Source of the DNA: Paenibacillus tyrphae
GTDB taxonomy: Bacteria > Bacillota > Bacilli > Paenibacillales > NBRC-103111
DNA length: 64,000 bases
Assembly (NCBI RefSeq): GCF_027925525.1
Contig: NZ_BSDJ01000005.1
Span: 124,001 to 188,000, forward strand
Reading direction: 5' to 3'
Shown: one piece after another, positions 16,681 to 23,694 of the stretch
Numbering within the stretch: the first letter of the stretch is position 1
Layout of the letters: every line of letters begins with the position of its first letter
The notes under the pieces: model-generated
Seen by the model: only the letters and a program-made list of their open reading frames with translations
Database searches by the model: none
Told to the model about the DNA's origin: nothing
Program-made: the position numbers and the translations under genes

Positions 16681-18813
16681 GTGCTTCGCCATCGCGGCTT
16701 TCAGCGCTTCTTCTAGGCTGGAACCGAGCGAAACGTTATCGCTGTACTGTTTGGCGAGCTGGGTTTGCTGTCGCTTGGCCGCGCGTCCGCCGCCTCCGGA
16801 TTCGCCGAGCATCTCGACTACGTTGCACGGACGGCACTGTGCGTATTTACCGGCCTTGCCCGTATGGATCTCCATCCGCTTATGGCACTGCGGGCAACGC
16901 TTGTTCGAAAGTGCGGGCTCCGCAGCTCGTTTATACGCGCATTCCCGGTCGCTGCACACAAGCAGTTTGCCGCGTTTGCTTTTGATCTCCTGCAGCGGCT
17001 TGCCGCACTCGGGGCAGCGGGAATGGGTCAGGTTGTGCGGCTTGTATTCGGCTTCGCTTGCCTTAACCTCCCGGACAATGGCCTCGGTTTGCTTGCGGAT
17101 GCTCTCCATAAACTTGCCGGCGTCGCCTTTGCCTTTGGAGATCCGCTCCAGTTCCTGCTCCCAAGCGGCCGTCAGCTCTGGGGTGCGAAGCTCGGGCACG
17201 ACGAGCTCGATCAACTGGGCGCCTTTGCCGGTCGGTTGGAGCGTGTTCATACGGCGCTCGATCGTATCGGTCTGCAGCAGCTTCTCGATAATATCGGCGC
17301 GGGTCGCCGGCGTGCCAAGATTGTGCTTTTCCATGACCCCGAGCAGCGCCGCCTCGGTATAGCGGCCCGGCGGCTTCGTTGTCTGCTTGTGCTGGCTGAG
17401 CCGGAACTCCTTCAGCTCCATCCCGGGCTGAAGCGGGGGAAGCGTCTGCCGGGAGGCCGGTTCGTCCTCGGCTGTATCGTCGTCCTCGTCTGCGCCGGCC
17501 GATGCTTCATACAGCGCCTTCCAGCCCGCTTCTTTGACGATGCGCCCTTTGGCGTGGAAATGCTCCCCACCGACCTCCAGCGTCACCGACGTTTCGTCAT
17601 AGCGGAACGCTGGAGTGAACAACGCGATGAACCGGCGCACGATCAGGTCATAAAGCTTACGCTCCTCGGCCGACAGATTGTGCAACTGCGGGCGTTCATC
17701 CGTCGGAATGATCGCATGGTGGTCCGATACTTTACTGTCGTCGACGACGCGCTTGGAGACCGGAAGCGGCTTCGCAAGCAGCGGCTTGATCCAAGCCGCA
17801 TAAGGCTGGACATTCAATGCCTTCAGCCGGTCGGGAAGCGTAGAGACCATGTCCGAAGACAAGTACCGCGAATCGGTACGCGGATACGTGACGAGCTTGT
17901 GCTGCTCATACAGCCGCTGAAGCACGTTCGACGTCTGCTTCGCGGTGAAGCCGTGCCGCTTGTTGGCATCGCGCTGCAGCTCGGTCAAGTCATAGGCGAG
18001 CGGATGGGGCTCGCTCTTCTCCGTGACTTTAAGCTGCGCAACTTTGGCCGAGCGCACCTTATTCAAGCGTTCGAGCAGCGCGTCGGCCGCGGCTTTATCG
18101 AACAGGCGTCCGTCCGGATGCGCCTGGCTCCGCCATACGGTCTGAAACGAGCCGAACTGTGCCCGCAGCACCCAGTAGTCTTTCGCCTGAAACGATTTGA
18201 TCTCGCGCTCGCGGTCCATCATCGCCGCCAGCGTCGGCGTCTGTACGCGTCCGGCCGCCAGCTGGGCGTTATGCTTGCAGGTCAAGGCGCGCGTAATGTT
18301 GAGTCCGATCAGCCAGTCCGCCTCCGCCCGGCAAACGGCGGATCGGTAGAGCGGGTCGTAGGACTGTCCGGGTTTCAGCGAGGCGAAGCCGTCGCGGATC
18401 GCCTTGTCCGTTTGCGAGGAAATCCAGAGCCGCTTGAACGGTTTTTTCCAGTGAACCATTTCCATAATCCAACGGGCGACCAGCTCGCCCTCGCGTCCGG
18501 CGTCGGTTGCAATGATGAGCTGCTCCAGATCGCTGCGCTTAGCAAGCTGAGCAATCGCCTTAAATTGCGGCGTGGTTTCGCGAATGATTTTCAGCTTCAT
18601 CCGCGAGGGCAGCAACGGCAAATCGTCTAAATTCCAGCTTTTGTACTTTGAATCGTATTCCTCAGGCTCGGCCAGCGTGACCAGATGCCCCAATGCCCAA
18701 GTCACCACGTACCCGGGGCCCTCCATATAATGCTTATGCTTTTGATGGCAGCCCAGGACGCGCGCGATTTCTTTGGCGACACTAGGTTTTTCCGCCAATA
18801 CGAGTGATTTCAT
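16669..18813 (-). CDS. topB: DNA topoisomerase III
   Basis: A 714-residue type IA topoisomerase that relaxes and decatenates DNA. The toprim domain is at the N-terminus (LVLAEKPSVAKEIARVLG, then ATDAGREGELVARW). The catalytic tyrosine is about residue 310, in the LVTYPRTDSRYL motif. The C-terminus has two Cys4-type ribbons (CPECGKPL with CSDREC, and CPQCHKRM with CRPC), as in Firmicute TopB. AAAGGAG precedes the ATG. Length and motif order are normal, so it should be active. The last codons form part of a terminator hairpin shared with the convergent operon. Confidence 0.95.
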   Translation of the reverse strand: MKSLVLAEKPSVAKEIARVLGCHQKHKHYMEGPGYVVTWALGHLVTLAEPEEYDSKYKSWNLDDLPLLPSRMKLKIIRETTPQFKAIAQLAKRSDLEQLIIATDAGREGELVARWIMEMVHWKKPFKRLWISSQTDKAIRDGFASLKPGQSYDPLYRSAVCRAEADWLIGLNITRALTCKHNAQLAAGRVQTPTLAAMMDREREIKSFQAKDYWVLRAQFGSFQTVWRSQAHPDGRLFDKAAADALLERLNKVRSAKVAQLKVTEKSEPHPLAYDLTELQRDANKRHGFTAKQTSNVLQRLYEQHKLVTYPRTDSRYLSSDMVSTLPDRLKALNVQPYAAWIKPLLAKPLPVSKRVVDDSKVSDHHAIIPTDERPQLHNLSAEERKLYDLIVRRFIALFTPAFRYDETSVTLEVGGEHFHAKGRIVKEAGWKALYEASAGADEDDDTAEDEPASRQTLPPLQPGMELKEFRLSQHKQTTKPPGRYTEAALLGVMEKHNLGTPATRADIIEKLLQTDTIERRMNTLQPTGKGAQLIELVVPELRTPELTAAWEQELERISKGKGDAGKFMESIRKQTEAIVREVKASEAEYKPHNLTHSRCPECGKPLQEIKSKRGKLLVCSDRECAYKRAAEPALSNKRCPQCHKRMEIHTGKAGKYAQCRPCNVVEMLGESGGGGRAAKRQQTQLAKQYSDNVSLGSSLEEALKAAMAKHKKD

Positions 18814-18932
18814 GACAGGCTCCTTTCAACGGGGTTCGTTTATTCTTAACACAATAGTACAATAGTCCTAACACTTTTTTAATACGTGTCTGCTATGATC
18901 GACAGCACAGAGAAATAGAGGGGGTGCGGTCT

Positions 18933-20492
18933 ATGTTTCAATTATTTATCGCTAATTTGGCATTATTAACTGCATTTATGTTTTTGTCAAGCCGCATCCT
19001 GCGCAACCACGAACGGAAGCCGTCTCTGCCCGTTAAACTGCGTCTCGTTATTGGAGGGGCGCATGGCTTATTCGGCATTTTACTGATATTCTTCAGTGTC
19101 AGGGTCGACGGGTCGACCATTCTGGATTTTCGGCAGATCGCCATTATCGCGGCAGCGCATTTCGGAGGGATCTACGCTTCTGCGGTGGCGGGCTTGATCA
19201 TCGCGATCGGCCGGATTGCGATGTTCGGGGTGAATACGTCTTCTCTGACGGCAGCTACGACAGCTGTGCTTCTCGGCTTGACCAGCGGCATCATTGCGAT
19301 GCGCATTACGGATTATTGGAAAAAATGGCTGCTTTCCATCGCGGCAAGCATTAGCGTCATCACCTCCAGCTTGTTCTTCCTGCTCGGATGGCAGAGCTGG
19401 AAGGTGAACCTTTACTTTATCGCCATTATTTTGTCCGGCGGTCTGTTCGTCGCATACTTGATCCGCTATTTGACCGACGCCAACCGTCTCGTCTATCAAC
19501 TGGAAGAAAGCGAAGCCAAATATCGGCGGTCGTATACGCTGCAGGAGGCGATTTTCCGCTCGGCGACGGGCGTTGCGATTATTTTCATCGACCCGGCAGG
19601 TATCGCCAAGGTGTTCAATCCGGGGGCGGAACGAATGTTCGGAATTCCCGCCGAGGAAGCGATCGGACGGCGGGTTCCGGGCACGATCGTGGACCCGGAG
19701 GAGTTTGCGCTGAGAAAACAGGAGCTTCGGCGTCAGCTTGGACGACCGGTAGAAGATTTGGAAGTATTCGTGGCAGGCTTGTCCGAAGGGAAGGGCCACG
19801 AGCAGGAATGGACCTTTGTGCGGCGCGGTGGAGAGCGATTTCACGTACACTTGATGCTCAGTGAAGTAAGGGAACGTGGGGACCGCTTGCTTGGCTATTT
19901 GGCGATTATCGTCGACAGGACGGAGTCGAAGCGGGCTGAAGAGACGATGATGCAGGCCAACCGTATGCTGGAGCAGCTATCGCGCCGCGACGGGCTGACG
20001 GGAGCTGCCAACCGCCGGGCATTCGACGAATTTCTCGATGCGGCCTGGGCGACAGCGGCGATGTATTCGCAGTCGCTATCCGTCATTATGCTCGACATCG
20101 ATTGCTTCAAAACGTATAACGATACGTACGGTCATCAAGGCGGAGACGCTTGTCTGAAACAGGTTGCAGACGCTCTGCAGCGAGTCGTCGGCAGCATGGA
20201 CGGTCTCGCTGCCCGCTATGGCGGCGAGGAGTTTGCGGTGATCCTGACGGCCTGTGGAAGGGTACAGGCAGCCGCCGTGGCAGAGAGCATTCGCCGGGAA
20301 GTGGAAACGCTTCGTATCCGGCATATCGGATCGTCGGTGTCCGAGTACGTCACGGTCAGCGTCGGCGCCGCTTCGGCCATTCCATATGCGGGGCTCTCGC
20401 CGCTCGAATTGGTCGGCATGGCGGACAAGGCGCTGTATCGGGCCAAGCAGGAAGGACGCAACCGGAGCGAAAGCTATCAGCCGGGAAGTTAA
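18933..20492 (+). CDS. Membrane diguanylate cyclase (5TMR-LYT, PAS, GGDEF)
   Basis: A 519-residue protein that should make cyclic di-GMP. The first 185 residues hold six or so hydrophobic segments of the LytS-type 5TMR sensor (DFRQIAIIAAAHFGGIYASAVAGLIIAIGR). A PAS domain (about 205-330) follows, then GGDEF (about 345-515) with the active loop RYGGEEF near residue 430. The inhibitory I-site position reads GSMD instead of RxxD, so canonical product inhibition is likely absent. ATG at 18933 has GAGGGGGTG at good spacing; GTG at 18924 overlaps that site. It is divergent from topB. Confidence 0.88.
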   Translation: MFQLFIANLALLTAFMFLSSRILRNHERKPSLPVKLRLVIGGAHGLFGILLIFFSVRVDGSTILDFRQIAIIAAAHFGGIYASAVAGLIIAIGRIAMFGVNTSSLTAATTAVLLGLTSGIIAMRITDYWKKWLLSIAASISVITSSLFFLLGWQSWKVNLYFIAIILSGGLFVAYLIRYLTDANRLVYQLEESEAKYRRSYTLQEAIFRSATGVAIIFIDPAGIAKVFNPGAERMFGIPAEEAIGRRVPGTIVDPEEFALRKQELRRQLGRPVEDLEVFVAGLSEGKGHEQEWTFVRRGGERFHVHLMLSEVRERGDRLLGYLAIIVDRTESKRAEETMMQANRMLEQLSRRDGLTGAANRRAFDEFLDAAWATAAMYSQSLSVIMLDIDCFKTYNDTYGHQGGDACLKQVADALQRVVGSMDGLAARYGGEEFAVILTACGRVQAAAVAESIRREVETLRIRHIGSSVSEYVTVSVGAASAIPYAGLSPLELVGMADKALYRAKQEGRNRSESYQPGS

Positions 20493-20508
20493 CTGGGAGA
20501 CGCCGAGG

Positions 20509-21345
20509 CTAACGGCGCAAATAGAGCTGCCGGTATTCCGTCGGCGTCATGCCTTCCTGCTCGAGAAAACGCTTGTTGTAGTAGCTGACGCTCGGATAGC
20601 CGGCTCGTTCGGCAATTTCCTTGACCGTTAGCTGCGGCTGCTCCAGCAGCCATTGCTTGCTATTCTGCAGACGGCACAGCGTAATAAAGGTCATCGGCGT
20701 CAGATGAGTCGCTTTCTTGAACAGGCGGCAAAAATAATAGCTGCTGACGCCGGCCCGGTCCGCCCAAAGCTGCAAATCGAACGGCAGGCAAGCATCGCGC
20801 TGCATTTCGGGCAAGAGCTCCGAAATCCGGTTGTCGGCCTCAGGGCTTCTGGCTTCGGACCAAGGAACCGCTTGCGTGACGAACTCCGCCAGGATCGCGT
20901 AAGTCAGCGTCGAGATGCGGGTCAACTGCCAAAACCCGTTCTGCTCCAGCTCCTCCAGCAAATCCGCCAAAGCCTGCTCAAGCGGCTTCCACTGCGGTAT
21001 TTTCCACAAGGGCTTCGGCCCGATGCCCCGTTCCAGCAAAAACTCCTTCAGCGTTTTCCCGTAAAAATGCACCCACCGCACTTCCCAGGGGTCTTCCTTG
21101 CTGCTGTAGTACCTTTGCGATTGTAAAGGGAAGTAGAGAAAGGCGTCTCCCCGGTGCAGCGTATGCTGCTCTCCGTCGGTTTCCAGATAGCCTTTGCCGT
21201 CCACGATCAGATGGATGCTGAAATTGTTGAGAGCTCCAGCTTTTCGCAGCACTTCATGCTCGGGGTCCTTGTACCAGCCGACCGATTCGGGCAGCAGCAA
21301 ATATTCGTGCTCGTTAAGCGTCGGCAAAAAGCTTTGACGCCGCAT
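20509..21345 (-). CDS. AraC-family transcriptional regulator
   Basis: A 278-residue regulator with an N-terminal cupin sensor (NNFSIHLIVDGKGYLETDG, LHRGDAFLYFP) and two C-terminal helix-turn-helix motifs (LQLWADRAGVSSYYFCRLFKKATHLTP and TVKEIAERAGYPSVSYYNKRFLEQEGMTPTEYR). This architecture usually senses a sugar. The ATG at 21345 follows AAAGGAG; the earlier ATG at 21408 has no ribosome site. It is divergent from an oxidoreductase pair and probably controls it through the direct repeats between them. Confidence 0.9.
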   Translation of the reverse strand: MRRQSFLPTLNEHEYLLLPESVGWYKDPEHEVLRKAGALNNFSIHLIVDGKGYLETDGEQHTLHRGDAFLYFPLQSQRYYSSKEDPWEVRWVHFYGKTLKEFLLERGIGPKPLWKIPQWKPLEQALADLLEELEQNGFWQLTRISTLTYAILAEFVTQAVPWSEARSPEADNRISELLPEMQRDACLPFDLQLWADRAGVSSYYFCRLFKKATHLTPMTFITLCRLQNSKQWLLEQPQLTVKEIAERAGYPSVSYYNKRFLEQEGMTPTEYRQLYLRR

Positions 21346-21362
21346 TTTTACTTCTCCTTTTG

Positions 21363-21438
21363 AATGACAATATTGTTTTATTCGACTGCAAAAAGATGTT
21401 ATTTTCATTTTATTCGAGGATCAATATAATGACAATAT
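21363..21438. promoter_or_regulatory. Direct repeats in the AraC/Gfo-Idh divergent region
   Basis: AATGACAATAT occurs at 21363-21373 and 21428-21438. TTTTATTCGA occurs at 21376-21385 and 21408-21417. The second copy of each flanks the -10 of the oxidoreductase promoter. AraC proteins bind direct-repeat half sites, so these are candidates for its sites. Confidence 0.45.
21402..21430 (+). promoter_or_regulatory. Promoter of the oxidoreductase pair
   Basis: TTTTCA (21402-21407), a 17-base spacer, TATAAT (21425-21430). The weak -35 with a perfect -10 fits an activator-dependent promoter. Confidence 0.55.
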
Positions 21439-21481
21439 CTTAGCATATTCATCCAAACCAAGCTGAAGGAGCGATGAGGGA

Positions 21482-22489
21482 ATGAGGGAAAACAAAGTTC
21501 GTTGGGGAGTTATCGGCTGCGCGGGTATCGCCGTACGCTCGGTCATTCCGGGGATTCAACAATCGGCTACCGGCACTGTGGCGGCCATTGCCAGCCGAGG
21601 TCCGGACAAAGCGAAGGAAACGGCGGAGCGGCTGAATATCCCGAAAGCGTATGGAAGCTACGAGGAGCTGCTTGCCGATCCCGAGATTGATGCCGTTTAC
21701 ATTCCGCTGCCAAACCATCTGCACAAGGAATGGACGATCCGCGCCGCAGAGGCGGGCAAGCACGTGCTGTGCGAGAAGCCGGCCGCGATCGATGCGGCCG
21801 AAGCCGAGGCGATGGCGGAAGCTTGCCGCCGGGCGGGCGTAACATTCGCCGAAGCGTTCATGTACCGCTATCATCCGCGCTATGCGGCCATAAAAGCTGT
21901 CATCCGGAGCGGGGAAATCGGCGAGATCCGCGCCATCCACGGCGCCTTCACCTTCAACAATGCGAAGGATGCGGACAACGTGCGCTACAAGCAATGGATG
22001 GGCGGCGGGTCGATCTACGATGTCGGCGTGTATCCGATCAGCGCGGCGCGGTTCATTCTGGAACGGGAGCCGGAAGCGGCGGCGGTGCATGCCTTCTTCT
22101 CGCCGGAGCACGATCACGTCGACATGATGGCCTCGGGACTGCTCGAATTTGCCGGCGGCGTTGCGCTTACCTTCGATTGCGGGATGTGGGCGGCCGGACG
22201 CAATACGCTGGAGATCGTCGGAACGGAAGGACGGATCGAGGTCCCGTCCGCGTACGTTGTCCATGAAAACGCGCAGGATCATTTTTATGTCTATGCCGGA
22301 GGGGAAAAGCGGGAAGAGGAGGTTCCTTACTTGAACCAATATACGCTTCAAGCCGATGCGTTCGGCCGGAACGTCCTGCACGGCGAGCCGATGCCGTTCG
22401 GACCGTCGGACGCGGTGAACAACATGCGCGCCGTCGACGCTTGCCTGACGTCGGCCCGGGAACGCCGCCGCGTGGAGTTGAACTTATAA
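21482..22489 (+). CDS. Gfo/Idh/MocA family oxidoreductase
   Basis: A 335-residue NAD(P)-dependent sugar or polyol dehydrogenase. It has the Rossmann start GVIGCAGIA, the NHLHKEWTIRAAEAGKHVLCEKPAA segment with the EKP catalytic lysine, and the C-terminal domain with GGSIYDVGVYPISAARF, in which the Asp and Tyr lie near the active site. The length is standard. AAGGAG lies upstream. It is followed 19 bases later by an aldo/keto reductase, and an AraC regulator is divergent, so this looks like a small inducible carbohydrate redox operon. The substrate cannot be read from the sequence. Confidence 0.9.
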   Translation: MRENKVRWGVIGCAGIAVRSVIPGIQQSATGTVAAIASRGPDKAKETAERLNIPKAYGSYEELLADPEIDAVYIPLPNHLHKEWTIRAAEAGKHVLCEKPAAIDAAEAEAMAEACRRAGVTFAEAFMYRYHPRYAAIKAVIRSGEIGEIRAIHGAFTFNNAKDADNVRYKQWMGGGSIYDVGVYPISAARFILEREPEAAAVHAFFSPEHDHVDMMASGLLEFAGGVALTFDCGMWAAGRNTLEIVGTEGRIEVPSAYVVHENAQDHFYVYAGGEKREEEVPYLNQYTLQADAFGRNVLHGEPMPFGPSDAVNNMRAVDACLTSARERRRVELNL

Positions 22490-22508
22490 TCGAGGGGAGG
22501 AACGAGAC

Positions 22509-23435
22509 GTGAGAACGATTCGCATTGAAGGCTTGGAAAAACCGGTATCATGCCTGATTCAAGGTTCGGATTATTTCAGCATGGACATCTACGACAAGGT
22601 CTGCGGCGTGCTCGACGCGTTCTTCAAGATCGGAGGCAATACGATCGATACGGCTCATGTCTATGGCGGCGGGAACAGCGAGCGCACGATCGGCCAATGG
22701 ATGAAGGACAGGGGGAACCGGGCCGATGTGATACTTTTGACCAAAGGAGCTCATCACGACAGCAGCGGACCGCGCGTGACGCCCGAAGCGATCGCCAGTG
22801 ATTTGAACGAAAGCCTGGAGCGGCTCGGCACCGATTACGTGGATTTGTATGCGCTGCATCGCGACGATCCGTCCGTACCGGTCGGCGAGATCATCGAAGC
22901 GCTTAACGGGCATATCGCGGCAGGCCGCATCAGGGCGATCGGCGCCTCAAACTGGACCGTGCAGCGGCTGCAGGAGGCGAACGATTATGCGGCTGTGCAC
23001 GGCTTAACCGGGTTCGCGTTCAGCAGCCCGAATCTAAGCCTGGCCAAAGCGAAAGAGCCGTTCTGGGCCGGCTGCGTATCGGCTTACGCCGACGATTGCG
23101 CGTGGCACGAACAGAACCGCTTCCCGCTGTTGTCTTGGTCGTCGCAGGCCCGGGGCTTTTTCACCGGACGCTATACGCCCGAGGTGACGGATAACGCCGA
23201 CCTGGTGCGGGTGTTCTACAGCGACGACAACTGGGCTCGGCTGCACCGGGCCGAGGAGCTGGGCAAGCAAAAAGGCGCCAGCCCGATTCAGATCGCGCTT
23301 GCCTATGTGCTGAACCAGCCGTTCCCCGCTTGCGCTTTGATTGGGGCGCAGACGCCGGAGGAACTGGAGTCGTGCCGGCAAGGAGCGGACATCCGCTTAA
23401 CGCGGGAGGAGCTGGACTGGCTGGAGCACGGATAG
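22509..23435 (+). CDS. Aldo/keto reductase
   Basis: A 308-residue TIM-barrel oxidoreductase with the full catalytic tetrad: D47, Y52 (VYGGG), K79 (LTKGAHH) and H117 (YALHRDD). NADPH-binding features are seen in the SSPNLSLAK and LLSWSSQARGFF segments. The start is GTG at 22509, fixed by GAGGGGAGG eight bases ahead. It resembles the Tas/IolS-like group that acts on sugars or aldehydes. It is coupled to the Gfo/Idh gene, so the two may carry out linked oxidation and reduction steps. Confidence 0.9.
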   Translation: MRTIRIEGLEKPVSCLIQGSDYFSMDIYDKVCGVLDAFFKIGGNTIDTAHVYGGGNSERTIGQWMKDRGNRADVILLTKGAHHDSSGPRVTPEAIASDLNESLERLGTDYVDLYALHRDDPSVPVGEIIEALNGHIAAGRIRAIGASNWTVQRLQEANDYAAVHGLTGFAFSSPNLSLAKAKEPFWAGCVSAYADDCAWHEQNRFPLLSWSSQARGFFTGRYTPEVTDNADLVRVFYSDDNWARLHRAEELGKQKGASPIQIALAYVLNQPFPACALIGAQTPEELESCRQGADIRLTREELDWLEHG

Positions 23436-23479
23436 GTCGATGGTCTGCCTCGCTGCGTGCGACATAGATATCGCATAAC

Positions 23480-23519
23480 GAAGAGCATTTTCGCAGGGGC
23501 GAGAGTGCTCTTCTTTTTT
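23480..23519 (+). terminator. Rho-independent terminator
   Basis: GAAGAGCA and TGCTCTTC form the stem, followed by TTTTTT. It ends the oxidoreductase operon. Confidence 0.8.
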
Positions 23520-23532
23520 GCGGCCGCTTTTG

Positions 23533-23562
23533 TTGAAATATTTAGAAATCTTTAGCTAAAAT
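23533..23562 (+). promoter_or_regulatory. Candidate promoter of the scaffold gene cluster
   Basis: TTGAAA (23533-23538), an 18-base spacer, TAAAAT (23557-23562). The untranslated leader would be about 125 bases. This is the only good sigma-A match seen before the four tandem genes, which have gaps of only about 45-50 bases between them. Confidence 0.5.
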
Positions 23563-23653
23563 CTATTTATTTTTGGAAGAAATGGATGATATTATTTGAG
23601 GAAATAGTTAGTGAAGTAAAGGGGGTGGGCAGAGTTAGCTTGATTCGCACATC

Positions 23654-23694
23654 TTGGTTCAGGCGGAACATCCAATACCAAGAGGAGGATCTTC
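23654..23694 (+). repeat. Leader repeat, copy 1
   Basis: TTGGTTCAGGCGGAACATCC and then AATACCAAGAGGAGGAT, ending at the start codon. It includes the ribosome site. Related copies precede each of the three following paralogues. Confidence 0.75.

Noticed and set aside
16765..18630. 621-residue open frame on the plus strand
   Set aside because: It lies wholly opposite topB, is rich in Arg, Leu and Gln as expected of a GC-rich antisense shadow, and has no ribosome site or domain.
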